DNA from: Sialis fuliginosa
Lineage: Eukaryota; Arthropoda; Insecta; Megaloptera; Sialidae
DNA length: 64,000 bases
NCBI GenBank assembly: GCA_961205875.1
Contig: OY540813.1
Coordinates: forward strand, 32,149,001-32,213,000
Reading direction: 5' to 3'
Notes under the pieces: generated by a model
Databases searched by the model: none
The model's input: only the letters and a program-made list of their open reading frames with translations
Told to the model about the DNA's origin: nothing
Translations under genes and position numbers: made by a program
Shown here: piece by piece, positions 12,074 through 22,794 of the stretch
How positions within the stretch are numbered: position 1 is the stretch's first letter
Layout: every line of letters begins with the position of its first letter

Positions 12074-14162
12074 GGCGGGTCATGACCTTGACCTTAAGGT
12101 CAATGACCTTGACATTGCAGGTGTGACCTGAGAGTTGAATGACCGGATCCCAGATTCTTTGCAAAGTTCATTGACCTTTTCAGCTGCAAAGTTCATTGAC
12201 CTTTGCAGCTGCTACGACGCCGACGCCCGCACCGCCGCCCGCACCCCCCCCCGCACCGCCGCCCTCGGACATAACCTCCAGGCTTGCTAACGGACGCTTT
12301 AAACGCCGACGCATTTGCCTTCGCCCTCGCCGTTTCCTACGACGCCGACGCCAGCACCGCCGCCCTCGGACATACCTACGATATTTATATAAGTAGTAGG
12401 AAGACTCGATGGGCGGATCAGGACCTTGACCTTAAAGTCAATGACCTTGACATTGCAAGTGTGACCTGAGAGTTGAATGACCGCATCCCGGATTCTTTGC
12501 AAAGTTCATTGACCTTTGCAGCTGCAAAGTTCATTGACCTCAGAGGTCACACCTGCAATGTCGAGCTCATTGACCTAAAGGTCAAGGTCATGACCCGCCA
12601 ATCGAGTTTTCCTACTACTCCCAGGCCCGCTCACGGACGCTTACAACGCCGACGCACCCACCGTCGCCTACGACGCCTACGCCCGCTCTGCCGCCCTCGG
12701 ACGCTCACAACGCCGACGCACTCGGACGCTCACAACGCCGACGCACTCGGACGCTCACAACGCCGACGCCCTCGCCGTCTCCTACGACGCCGACGCTCTC
12801 GCCGTCACCTACGACGCCGACGCCCTCGCCGTCTCCTACGACGCCGCCGCTCGCACGGCCGCCTTCGGACAAACCAACGATATTTATATAAGTAGTAGGA
12901 AGACTCGATGGGCGGGTCATGACCTTGACCTTAAGGTCAATGACCTTGACATTTCAGGTGTGACCTGAGAGTTGAATGACCGGATCCCAAATTCTTTGCA
13001 AAGTTCATTGACTTTTGCAGCTGCAAAGTTCAATGACCTCAGAGGTCACACCTGCAATGTCAAGGTCATTGACCTAAAGGTCAAGGTCATGACCCGTCCA
13101 TCGAGTCTTCCTATTTCTCCCAGGTCCGCCCTCGGACTTAACCTCCAGGCCCGCTCACGGATGCTTACAACGCCGACGCCCTCGCCGTCTCCTACGACGC
13201 CGACGCTTGCACCGCCGCCCGCACCGCCGCCTTCGGACATAACCTCCAGGCATGCTCACGGACGCTCACAACGCCATCGCCCTCACCCTCGCCGCCTCCT
13301 TCGACGCCGACGCCAGCACCGCCGCCCTCGAAAATACCAACGATATTTATATAAGTAGTAGGAAGACTCGATGAGCGGGTCATGACCTTGACCTTTAGGT
13401 CAATGACCTTGACATTGCAGGTGTGACCTCTGAGGTCATTGAACTTTGCAGCTGCAAAAGTCAATGAACTTTGCAAAGAATTTGGGATCCGGTCATTCAA
13501 CTCTCAGGTCACACCTGAAATGTCAAGGTCATTGACCTTAAGGTCCGCCCATCGAGTCTTCCTACTACTTATTTAATATCTTTGGTATGTCCGAGGGCGT
13601 TGGTACAGGCGGCGGTGCGGGCGTCGGCTTCGTAGGAGATGGCGAGGGCGTCGGCGTTGAGAGCGTTTGAGGGCGGCACAGCGGGCGTAGGTGGCGTAGG
13701 AGACGGCGGGTGCGTCGGCGTTGTAAGCGTTCGTGAGCGGGCCTTGGAGTAGTAGGAAGACTCGATTGGCGGGTCATGACCTTGACCTTAAGGTTAATGA
13801 CCTTGACATTGCATGTGTGACCTCTGAGGTCAATGAACTTTGCAAAGAATCCGGGATCCAGTCATTCAACTCTCAGGTCACACCTGCAATGTCAAGGTCA
13901 TTGACCTTAAGGTCAAGGTCATGACCCGCCCATCGAGTCTTCCTACTACTTATATAAATATCGTTGGTTTGTCCGAAGGCGGCCGTGCGGGCGGCGGCGT
14001 CGTAGGAGACGGCGAGGGCGTCGGCGTTGTGAGCGTCCGAGGGCGTCGGCGTTGTGAGCGTCCGAGGGCGGCAGAGCGGGCGTAGGCGTCGTAGGCGACG
14101 ATGGGTGCGTCGGCGTTGTAAGCGTCCGTGAGCGGGCCTGGGAGTAGTAGGAAGACTCGATT
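12074..14162 (+). repeat. Second tandem duplication, period 2089 bp, copy 1
   Basis: The block recurs at an offset of 2089 bp. Only a few differences were noticed, for example near 12607 against 14696 and near 13600 against 15689. It contains a C-rich block, an orientation switch at 13357-13566 and a G-rich block. The ends lie in the AGTAGGAAGACTCGAT part of palindromic modules (12073 G against 14162 T marks the left limit). Confidence 0.88.
13357..13566. repeat. Orientation-switch module (C-rich cassette on left, G-rich on right)
   Basis: This palindromic AGGTCA module has TATTTATATAAGTAGTAGG on its left and CCTACTACTTATTTAATATC on its right, so TATA-like motifs face outward on both sides. 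The left cassette is C-rich on the plus strand and the right one is G-rich. The duplicate lies at about 15446-15655. A switch in the other sense occurs at about 14140-14290. Flips located at palindromes suggest inversion by recombination between module arms. Confidence 0.7.
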
Positions 14163-16251
14163 GGCGGGTCATGACCTTGACCTTAAGGTCAATGACCTTG
14201 ACATTGCAGGTGTGACCTGAGAGTTGAATGACCGGATCCCAGATTCTTTGCAAAGTTCATTGACCTTTTCAGCTGCAAAGTTCATTGACCTTTGCAGCTG
14301 CTACGACGCCGACGCCCGCACCGCCGCCCGCACCCCCGCCCGCACCGCCGCCCTCGGACATAACCTCCAGGCTTGCTAACGGACGCTTTAAACGCCGACG
14401 CATTTGCCTTCGCCCTCGCCGTTTCCTACGACGCCGACGCCAGCACCGCCGCCCTCGGACATACCTACGATATTTATATAAGTAGTAGGAAGACTCGATG
14501 GGCGGATCAGGACCTTGACCTTAAAGTCAATGACCTTGACATTGCAAGTGTGACCTGAGAGTTGAATGACCGCATCCCGGATTCTTTGCAAAGTTCATTG
14601 ACCTTTGCAGCTGCAAAGTTCATTGACCTCAGAGGTCACACCTGCAATGTCGAGCTCATTGACCTAAAGGTCAAGGTCATGACCCGCCAATCGAGTCTTC
14701 CTACTACTCCCAGGCCCGCTCACGGACGCTTACAACGCCGACGCACCCACCGTCGCCTACGACGCCTACGCCCGCTCTGCCGCCCTCGGACGCTCACAAC
14801 GCCGACGCACTCGGACGCTCACAACGCCGACGCACTCGGACGCTCACAACGCCGACGCCCTCGCCGTCTTCTACGACGCCGACGCTCTCGCCGTCACCTA
14901 CGACGCCGACGCCCTCGCCGTCTCCTACGACGCCGCCGCTCGCACGGCCGCCTTCGGACAAACCAACGATATTTATATAAGTAGTAGGAAGACTCGATGG
15001 GCGGGTCATGACCTTGACCTTAAGGTCAATGACCTTGACATTTCAGGTGTGACCTGAGAGTTGAATGACCGGATCCCAAATTCTTTGCAAAGTTCATTGA
15101 CTTTTGCAGCTGCAAAGTTCAATGACCTCAGAGGTCACACCTGCAATGTCAAGGTCATTGACCTAAAGGTCAAGGTCATGACCCGTCCATCGAGTCTTCC
15201 TATTTCTCCCAGGTCCGCCCTCGGACTTAACCTCCAGGCCCGCTCACGGATGCTTACAACGCCGACGCCCTCGCCGTCTCCTACGACGCCGACGCTTGCA
15301 CCGCCGCCCGCACCGCCGCCTTCGGACATAACCTCCAGGCATGCTCACGGACGCTCACAACGCCATCGCCCTCACCCTCGCCGCCTCCTTCGACGCCGAC
15401 GCCAGCACCGCCGCCCTCGAAAATACCAACGATATTTATATAAGTAGTAGGAAGACTCGATGAGCGGGTCATGACCTTGACCTTTAGGTCAATGACCTTG
15501 ACATTGCAGGTGTGACCTCTGAGGTCATTGAACTTTGCAGCTGCAAAAGTCAATGAACTTTGCAAAGAATTTGGGATCCGGTCATTCAACTCTCAGGTCA
15601 CACCTGAAATGTCAAGGTCATTGACCTTAAGGTCCGCCCATCGAGTCTTCCTACTACTTATTTAATATCTTTGGTATGTCCGAGGGCGGTGGTACAGGCG
15701 GCGGTGCGGGCGTCGGCTTCGTAGGAGATGGCGAGGGCGTCGGCGTTGAGAGCGTTTGAGGGCGGCACAGCGGGCGTAGGTGGCGTAGGAGACGGCGGGT
15801 GCGTCGGCGTTGTAAGCGTTCGTGAGCGGGCCTTGGAGTAGTAGGAAGACTCGATTGGCGGGTCATGACCTTGACCTTAAGGTTAATGACCTTGACATTG
15901 CATGTGTGACCTCTGAGGTCAATGAACTTTGCAAAGAATCCGGGATCCAGTCATTCAACTCTCAGGTCACACCTGCAATGTCAAGGTCATTGACCTTAAG
16001 GTCAAGGTCATGACCCGCCCATCGAGTCTTCCTACTACTTATATAAATATCGTTGGTTTGTCCGAAGGCGGCCGTGCGGGCGGCGGCGTCGTAGGAGACG
16101 GCGAGGGCGTCGGCGTTGTGAGCGTCCGAGGGCGTCGGCGTTGTGAGCGTCCGAGGGCGGCAGAGCGGGCGTAGGCGTCGTAGGCGACGATGGGTGCGTC
16201 GGCGTTGTAAGCGTCCGTGAGCGGGCCTGGGAGTAGTAGGAAGACTCGATT
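14163..16251 (+). repeat. Second tandem duplication, period 2089 bp, copy 2
   Basis: This is the second copy of 12074-14162. Similarity continues a further 20 bp into the next module because all modules share this sequence, then breaks where ACCTTAAGGTC in copy 1 becomes ACCTTTAGGTC here. It carries the same cassette orientation switch at about 15446-15655. Confidence 0.88.
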
Positions 16252-17776
16252 GGCGGGTCATGACCTTGACCTTTAGGTCAATGACCTCGACATTGCAGGT
16301 GTGACCTCTGAGGTCAATGAACTTTGCAGCTGCAAAGGTCAATGAACTTTGCAAAGAATCCGGGATGCGGTCATTCAACTCTCAGGTCACACTTGCAATG
16401 TCAAGATCATTGACTTTAAGGTCAAGGTCCTGATCCGCCCATCCGAGGGCGGCGGTGCTGGCGTCGGCGTCGTAGGAGACGGCGAGGGCGAGGGCAAATG
16501 CGTCGGCGTTGAGAGCGTCCGTGAGCGGGTCTGGAGGTTATGTCCGAGGGCGGCGGTGCGGGCGGCGGTGCGGGCGGGGGTTCGGGCGGCGGTGCGGGCG
16601 TCGGCGTCGTAGCAGCTGCAAAGGTCAATGAACTTTGCAAAGAATCTGGGATCCGGTCATTCAACTCTCAGGTCACACCTGCAATGTCAAGGTCATTGAC
16701 CTTAAGGTCAAGGTCATGACCCGCCTATCGAGTCTTCCTAGTACTTATATAAATATCGTTGGTTTGTCCGAAGGCGGCAATGTGGGCGGCGGTGCGGGCG
16801 GCGGCGTCGTAGTAGACGGCGAGGGCGTCGGCGTTGTGAGCGTTTGAGGGCGGCAGAGCGGGCGTAGGCGGCGTAGGAGACGGCGGGTGCGTCGGCGTTG
16901 TAAGCGTTCGTGAGCGGGCCTGGGAGTAGTAGGAAGATTCGATTGGCGGGTCATGACCTTGACCTTAAGGTCAATGACCTTGACATTGCAGGTATGACCT
17001 CTGAGATCAATGAACTTTGCAAAGAATCCGGGATCCGGTCATTCAACCATCAGGTCACACCTGCAATGTCAAGGTCATTGACCTTAAGGTCAAGGTCGTG
17101 ACCCGCCCATCGAGTCTTCCTACTACTTATATAAATATCGTTGGTATGTCCGAAGGCGGCGGGGCGGGCGGTGGTGCTGGCGGCGGCTTCGTAGGAGACG
17201 GCGAGGGCGTCGGCGTTGTGAACGTCCGAGGGCGGCAGAGCGGGCGTAGGCGGCGTAGGAGACGGCGGGTGCGTCGGCGTTGTAAGCGTCCGTGAGCGGG
17301 CCTGGGAGTAGTAGGAAGACTCGATTGGCGGGTCATGACTTTGACCTTAAGGTAAATGACCTTGACATTGCAAATGTGACCTCTGAGGTCAATGAACTTT
17401 GCAGCTGCAAAGGTCAATGAACTTTGCAAAGAATCCGGGATCCGGTCATTCAACTCTCAGGTCACACCTGCAATGTCAAGGTCATTGATCTTAAGGTCAA
17501 GGTCATGACCCGCCCATCGAGTCTTCCTACTACTTTTATAAATATCGTTGGTTTGTCCGAAGGCGGCGGTGCGGGCGGCGGCTTCGTAGGAGACGGCGAG
17601 GGCGTCGGCGTTGTGAGCGTTTGAGGGCGACAGAGCGGGCGTAGGCGGCGTAGAAGACGGCAATGTCCAGGTCATTGACCTTGAGCTCTAGGTCATGACC
17701 CGCCCATCGGGCGGCGGCGTCGTAGGAGACGGCGAGGGCGTCGGCGTTGTGTTCGTCCGAGGGCGTCGGCGTTGTG

Positions 17777-17780
17777 AGCG
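17777..17780. other. Target-site duplication of the gypsy element (AGCG)
   Basis: AGCG at 17777-17780 directly precedes the left LTR and is repeated at 24158-24161 directly after the right LTR. Removing the element and one AGCG restores the ordinary array sequence GTTGTGAGCGTCCGAGGGCG. This fixes both LTR boundaries and shows that the satellite was the target. Confidence 0.92.
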
Positions 17781-18309
17781 TGTCACGTCCCCGGCTGACT
17801 TTCCACCTGGGGTGCCTCTAGCTCAGTGGAGGTGGGAAGTGGTTCAGGTTTTGAGAGAGAACCAAAACGCGATTTTCTTTTTATTTATTTATTTACAATT
17901 TTTCTAATACACTATTTATACTTTTTACATTATTTACATTTATACAGTTGGGCGCCATTTGGCAATGGGGCCAAAACCCACACGTTTGATGAAGGAGAAC
18001 CGTTCTTCACGTTCTACCTCCTACGGCACTGCGGCGACTGAAATCCCCAAAATCGGGTTGCACACACAAAAAAAAAAAGTTGATGATTACAAACTTTTCT
18101 TACAATTCAATAATTCGCTTACACACTGTGCCGCGGCCGATATCCGTCTGTCTCTACCCTGTGCGTGATTCTCCACGACCTTCAGAATCACGCACCAACT
18201 TGTGTACTTCTTATCAACACAAGGTGCAATATCCATATTAAAATGCATTTAAACTAAAACTTTAATAATACCAAAAAAAAAATCTTACAATTAAAAAAAA
18301 AATGTAATA
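17781..18309 (-). repeat. 3' LTR of the gypsy element
   Basis: The LTR is 529 bp. On the plus strand it begins TGTCACGTCCCCGG and ends ATGTAATA, so in element sense it runs TATTACAT...GTGACA. It aligns end to end with 23628-24157. Differences are A at 17804 against G at 23651, an extra A in CTAATACAC near 17907, and 11 against 13 A in the run near 18068. It contains A-rich tracts near its U3 start. Confidence 0.93.
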
Positions 18310-18310
18310 A

Positions 18311-18324
18311 ATCCCCCCTTTCCT
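18311..18324 (-). other. Polypurine tract of the gypsy element
   Basis: In element sense this reads AGGAAAGGGGGGAT, immediately upstream of the 3' LTR start. This is the expected position and composition of the plus-strand primer in LTR retroelements. Confidence 0.85.
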
Positions 18325-18349
18325 ATAAAAAAAAAGATTTTTTTTTTCT

Positions 18350-21300
18350 TCATACCGGTTTCAGGTCTTTGGTATGCCATAGTCCTCTAATCGGGCCATT
18401 ATCATCCTCTAACTCGTATGTTAGAGGAGATACCTTTTTCCTAACCCTATACGGTCCAACGAATTTAGGTGCTAATTTAGCTGCAAAATAATTCGCGGCA
18501 TCCGATAAAACATAATTTCTTTTATAGACTGCCTGACCGACATTAAGTTCTACAAAACGGCGTCTTAAATTATATTGTTGCCGAGATCGTTCGTAGGCCT
18601 TCCCTAAGCTATCGGTAACCTGGTTGTGTATTTTCCCCAACACGTCTCTAGCTTTTATCGCGGTAGGGCGATCGCCTACTTCGGGAACAATATTATCGGG
18701 TGGGATATTGTTTTGTGCACGGATGTTCATTTCGCGACCGAAATTAATCAAAAATGGGGACATACCGGTTATTTCGTGCTTTGCAGAACGTATCGCGTAG
18801 GCAAACTTCTGCAGGTTTATATCCCACACGCGTTGATTTTCTTTGATATAAGTTGCTATCATCGTTTTTAAAACCCTATTGATTCGTTCTGCCGGATTCG
18901 CTTGTGGGTGATACGCAGGATTATAGATTATTTTAACTCCATATGCCTTGGCAAGAGCTTTAAATTCTTTACTGATATATTGCACGCCGTTATCACACAG
19001 TAAGAATTCCGGAGCCCCAAACATTAGAAAAACATTATCCTCAATTAATTTTGAGACAGCCTTTGCTGTAGCTTTTCTAAGGGGAAAAAAAAGTGGAAAT
19101 TTACTGAAATAATCAGCGCATACTAGGATGTACATATGTCCTTGTGTCGATCTAGGTAGAGGACCGATAATATCAGTAGATATCATTTGCCATGGACGCG
19201 TAACTTTGGGCCGTTGTCCCATCAGACCAGCAGGTAACTTCTGGGGTACTTTATGTTGAAGACATAAATGGCATGAGCGAACATATCTGGTTACGTCTGC
19301 TTTGAATTTAGGCCAGTAATAAGATTGTGAGATGCGCGCGAATGTTTTATACACGCCCATGTGTCCTGAAGTTGGAGTGTCGTGCGCTTCCTCCAGAGCT
19401 TGTCGTCGACATTCCTTCGGGAGAACTGTTACCCACGGATCTTCGTCCCAACCTACATTCTGACCGCGTCGCCTGCTGTACAGAATATTACCCTCGACTC
19501 TATATAATGGGTATTTTAAAGGGTTTTGGACTACATTACTTATCATCTTCTTGTACCAGTGGTCCTTAATCTCGGACGGAATATTTATTAACGCTATCAA
19601 CGGGACTGAACGCGACAATGTATCAGGCACTAAATGTTCTTTACCTTTGCGGTGTATAATCGAGAAATCAAATTGTTGTAAGCGTACGGCCCACCTTGCT
19701 AAACGTCCGGTCGGTTCCTTTAATTGGTGGAGCCATAAAAGCGAGTGGTGGTCTGTAATTACCGAAAAATGATAACCCTCCAGATACGGTCTAAATTTCT
19801 CTACAGCCCAGATTACGGCAAGGCATTCGCGCTCTGTAGTCGAATAGTTACGTTCACATCGCGTTAAAGAACGACTGGCATACGCGATAACTTTTTCGCC
19901 ATCTTCATGCTCTTGCGATAGTACCGCGCCCATCCCAAAACCTGACGCATCACACTGCACTATAAACGGGAGATTAAAATCAGGGCAACTAAGTATCGGA
20001 GCAGATATCAATTTATCTTTTATTTCCGTTAACGCAGTTTCACACTCCTCTGTCCAAATCCATTTATTAGATTTTTTCAATAAGTTAGTTAATGGAGCTG
20101 TAATCGTAGAGAAATTTGGTATAAAACGCCTATACCACGAGGCCATACCTATTAAGCGACGTATATCTGCAATAGATTTAGGAGTCGACATGTTAATTAT
20201 TGCGGAAACTTTATCCGGATCTACATGTAAACCAGAAGCATTAACGACATAACCTAAATATTTTAATTCCGGGCTACAAAATTTACATTTATCCCTGCTC
20301 AAAGTTAACCCAGCGGCTAACAAACGTTGAAAAATTTTTGTCAGTATATTTACGTGCAGTTCAAAATCGGGAGTAATGACTATTATATCGTCTAAATATA
20401 CAAAAACGTACGGTTCTAAATCAGGACCTAATACATTGTCAATTAATCGTTGCCAAGTAGCCGGACTATTGTGCAGGCCAAAGGGCATACGACAAAATTG
20501 AAATAGTCCTCTACCAGGTATAGTAAACGCAGTCTTTTCTTTCGCGGTTTCTGTCAAAGGGACTTGCCAATAGGCTGACTTTAAATCTAGTGAACTTAAA
20601 TATTTAGCATTTTTCAGCTTATCTAAAATAGCAGACACAAACGGAATTGGATACGCGTCTTTTTTGGTTACCGCGTTTAGTTTTCTGAAATCTACGCAGA
20701 ACCGAAAAGAGTCGTCCTTTTTGCGTACTAATAAAATTGGTGAAGACCACGCCGATTTCGAAGGTTCTACCACCCCTTCCGCTAGCATTTTCTCTAATTC
20801 AATATTGATATTACTTTGTACTGCAGGAGAAACGGGATAGTACCGCTGTTTTATCGGCGGCGAGTCCGTGATAATATCATGTTTAACCAAGTGAGTACAA
20901 CCTAATTTTTTTCCAAATTTCGCAAAATATTTTTCCAGAAAATTGTTTAGTTGTACCTTTTGTACTTTTGATAGGTTTGACTGTAAATGCTGTTCTTCAA
21001 CCGATTCAATACTCGACGCAAAAACCCACTTATTATGTCTGACGTCTGGGACAATTTCCATCCGACGCCAAAAATCTAAACCCAAGATTAAATTATGTGG
21101 TAATTCAGGTACATACAAGATATCTAAAATAATAACTTTCCCCCTTAAAGAAATAGGAGTACACAATGAACCGAGAGGCCTACATTGTTGACCGTTCGCG
21201 ACAACACAAATAGGCACATCACTATAATTAATTTTTAACCCTAAGTTTACTAAACATTGGTATCCCTTGGAACCTACAAATGTACGCGTAGCACCTGAAT

Positions 21301-21505
21301 CTAATAGACCTAAAAATGATCGACCTAAAATCTGTACTTCGAGGTACGGACGGTCATCACCAGGAGTACTAGCTAAAATAAAATCAATCAAAGGTTTATT
21401 TCTACTATCAATTTTTAAACTTAGTAATTCTTTACAATTAATTGGTCGACGTGTAATGTTCGGGTACGATTTCCGACCTACAAACGACCCGCGTTCTCGT
21501 TTCCC
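18350..21505 (-). CDS. pol: Pol polyprotein (protease, reverse transcriptase, RNase H, integrase)
   Basis: The frame is uninterrupted from the frameshift site to the stop at 18350. Numbering the clear 1013-residue part from 21391, an aspartic protease motif DSGA lies at 31-34. RT has SLDLKSAYWQ near 267-276 and YLDD at 332-335. RNase H has catalytic-type residues D481, E520, D547 and D590. Integrase has an HHCC finger (H670, H677, C707, C710), then D740, D800 and E835, and a GPYRV motif at 979-983. No chromodomain is seen. The pol frame is -1 relative to gag and stays open back to GGGAAAC at 21505-21499, with no ATG needed, so it is expected as a gag-pol fusion by -1 frameshifting. All key residues are present, so it looks potentially active. 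Confidence 0.95.
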   Translation of the reverse strand, partial: GKRERGSFVGRKSYPNITRRPINCKELLSLKIDSRNKPLIDFILASTPGDDRPYLEVQILGRSFLGLLDSGATRTFVGSKGYQCLVNLGLKINYSDVPICVVANGQQCRPLGSLCTPISLRGKVIILDILYVPELPHNLILGLDFWRRMEIVPDVRHNKWVFASSIESVEEQHLQSNLSKVQKVQLNNFLEKYFAKFGKKLGCTHLVKHDIITDSPPIKQRYYPVSPAVQSNINIELEKMLAEGVVEPSKSAWSSPILLVRKKDDSFRFCVDFRKLNAVTKKDAYPIPFVSAILDKLKNAKYLSSLDLKSAYWQVPLTETAKEKTAFTIPGRGLFQFCRMPFGLHNSPATWQRLIDNVLGPDLEPYVFVYLDDIIVITPDFELHVNILTKIFQRLLAAGLTLSRDKCKFCSPELKYLGYVVNASGLHVDPDKVSAIINMSTPKSIADIRRLIGMASWYRRFIPNFSTITAPLTNLLKKSNKWIWTEECETALTEIKDKLISAPILSCPDFNLPFIVQCDASGFGMGAVLSQEHEDGEKVIAYASRSLTRCERNYSTTERECLAVIWAVEKFRPYLEGYHFSVITDHHSLLWLHQLKEPTGRLARWAVRLQQFDFSIIHRKGKEHLVPDTLSRSVPLIALINIPSEIKDHWYKKMISNVVQNPLKYPLYRVEGNILYSRRRGQNVGWDEDPWVTVLPKECRRQALEEAHDTPTSGHMGVYKTFARISQSYYWPKFKADVTRYVRSCHLCLQHKVPQKLPAGLMGQRPKVTRPWQMISTDIIGPLPRSTQGHMYILVCADYFSKFPLFFPLRKATAKAVSKLIEDNVFLMFGAPEFLLCDNGVQYISKEFKALAKAYGVKIIYNPAYHPQANPAERINRVLKTMIATYIKENQRVWDINLQKFAYAIRSAKHEITGMSPFLINFGREMNIRAQNNIPPDNIVPEVGDRPTAIKARDVLGKIHNQVTDSLGKAYERSRQQYNLRRRFVELNVGQAVYKRNYVLSDAANYFAAKLAPKFVGPYRVRKKVSPLTYELEDDNGPIRGLWHTKDLKPV

Positions 21506-22314
21506 TGTCTTGAAGGGTTACGATTCTTACAAGTGCATTCCCTAAAAGTTACATTCGGGTTACCGCATTTAAAACAGAACTTATTTCTTTTCCCCGATCT
21601 GCAATTCCTAAAAACGTGACCGATTTCATCACAGTTCCAGCATTTATTATTTTCTACTGAAAGAACGTTAAGTTTTGCTGTTCTTTTAGGGCCTACATAC
21701 GCCAAATCAGGCTCTATAGAACTCGTAGGTGGTGGCGGTGGTACAAAGTTGTCCATTTCGGCCTTACTATGCTCTAACGTGCGACATAACCTGAACAGAT
21801 GTTCTACGGAATTCACCGGTATTAAACTTAAATGCGATTGAAAATATGGCGCGATATTACGTCTTAGAATTCTTAATTTCGAATCTTCGGCAACAATATA
21901 AGAAAGGCGAGAAAATAAATTATTCATTACCGCGATATACATTCCAATAGATTCGGTTTGTCCTTGCGTACGGTTTTTAATTTCGTTAAATAACCTATCG
22001 TCATAATCTGGCGGTTGAAATTCTAATCGTAATTCGTGATAAAGATCGTTCCATGAATTCATTTTGTTACGCACCCCTCTAAACCAAATAAGCGCTTTGC
22101 CTTCAAATAGGTCTATGGCAGAGGACCAAAGTTCCTCAATATCGATATTTCGAGCTACCTGTAATTCAGATACCCGTTCCAAAAATGCAGTTAGGGATTC
22201 TGATGGTTCCCCTGAAAATTTTAAATTCCACTTCGCGACTGGTGTAGATTTTAACTGACTACTTTTAGTATCGGGTCGACGGACAGACGTTTCTACGGCA
22301 TTTTCCAAATAAGT
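21478..22314 (-). CDS. gag: Gag, capsid and nucleocapsid part (after an in-frame stop)
   Basis: About 278 codons are open after the in-frame TAA at 22315-22317. The region contains a retrotransposon capsid-like stretch (WNLKFSGEPSESL, then LWSSAIDLFEGKALIWFRG and a WNDLYHELRLEF block). Two zinc knuckles follow near the end. The first is CWNCDEIGHVFRNC (Cx2Cx4Hx4C). The second is CFKCGNPNVTFREC, with Val in place of the usual His. The frame is the same as the upstream 159-codon segment, so the two together form one gag of about 437 residues broken by one stop. No ATG is found close to the start of this part, which argues against independent translation. Confidence 0.9.
   Translation of the reverse strand, partial: TYLENAVETSVRRPDTKSSQLKSTPVAKWNLKFSGEPSESLTAFLERVSELQVARNIDIEELWSSAIDLFEGKALIWFRGVRNKMNSWNDLYHELRLEFQPPDYDDRLFNEIKNRTQGQTESIGMYIAVMNNLFSRLSYIVAEDSKLRILRRNIAPYFQSHLSLIPVNSVEHLFRLCRTLEHSKAEMDNFVPPPPPTSSIEPDLAYVGPKRTAKLNVLSVENNKCWNCDEIGHVFRNCRSGKRNKFCFKCGNPNVTFRECTCKNRNPSRQGNENAGRL
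21499..21505 (-). promoter_or_regulatory. Putative -1 ribosomal frameshift site GGGAAAC
   Basis: In the gag frame the codons are CAG GGA AAC, giving a canonical X XXY YYZ heptamer (G GGA AAC) six codons before the gag stop at 21478-21480. Slipping by -1 gives GGG AAA, which enters the open pol frame. This heptamer is a known retroviral-type slip site. Whether a downstream pseudoknot exists was not resolved by eye. Confidence 0.8.
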
Positions 22315-22794
22315 TTAATTATTTATAATATTTTGCGGCGAACCTGCATTCCTAACTATCGAATCCAAAATACTAGCTTCCGCCGGATCATTATCCGCGG
22401 TTACACCGGAAATTTTTGACTCAAAATCAGATTGTAAGATTAACAATTCTGTAATTAATTCCGACGGACGCGAAGATTCCTGATTGATCTCAGTTAAACG
22501 GTCTATACGCGAAAATAAATGTACAAATTTCGTTTCGATCTTTTTGCAATTACTATCACTTACCGCTACCTCAGCGTCTATCAGTGCTCGTATTTCTGCA
22601 ATTTTTGTGGGGATAGTAGTAATTTCCTCATCAAAATTCAGTGCCGTAGGAGACAAACTAAATTGCCGTCCCTCTCGTTCCCTTTTTAGTACCGCTCTTA
22701 AACTTTTCCTCATTTCGTCCACAATACCAGTCTGCAAACCTCGGATTTTGAGTTCATAACTCAATTCGTCTTGTGATAAACGGTTCACCTCCAT
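22315..22794 (-). pseudogene. gag: Gag N-terminal segment ending at a premature TAA
   Basis: The segment has 159 codons from an ATG at 22794. It opens with a SAP-like helical start (LSQDELSYELKIRGLQT) and a lysine/arginine-rich helix, as in several insect gypsy gags, followed by a Glu/Ile-rich probable coiled region. It ends in TAA at 22317-22315. Two sense codons later the same frame continues into the capsid part. The simplest reading is a point mutation that disables gag in this copy. Stop read-through is possible but unsupported. Confidence 0.8.

Larger units (their letters stand above)
1..17780. repeat. Complex GC-rich / AGGTCA satellite array, part I
   Basis: The block alternates two components. 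One is a CpG-rich cassette of roughly 150-400 bp built from words such as GGCGTCGGCG and GTAGGAGACGGCGAGGG. The other is a palindromic module of about 220 bp full of AGGTCA. Most cassettes start next to TATATAAATATCGTTGG. The G-rich strand of the cassettes is plus at about 1-4560, 6043-8677, 10160-11990, 13570-14130 and 15660-17780, and minus at about 4561-6042, 8678-10159, 11991-13350 and 14290-15430. The array runs off the left edge and is cut at 17780 by a retrotransposon, continuing at 24162. Many open frames of 60-140 codons cross it on both strands. They encode Arg/Pro- or Gly/Val-rich low-complexity peptides and are best explained by the scarcity of stops in CpG-rich repeats. Confidence 0.95.

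Noticed and set aside
1-17780. CRISPR-like or telomeric array
   Set aside because: There are no short identical repeats with unique spacers and no telomeric TTAGG runs; the repeats are long, palindromic and variable.
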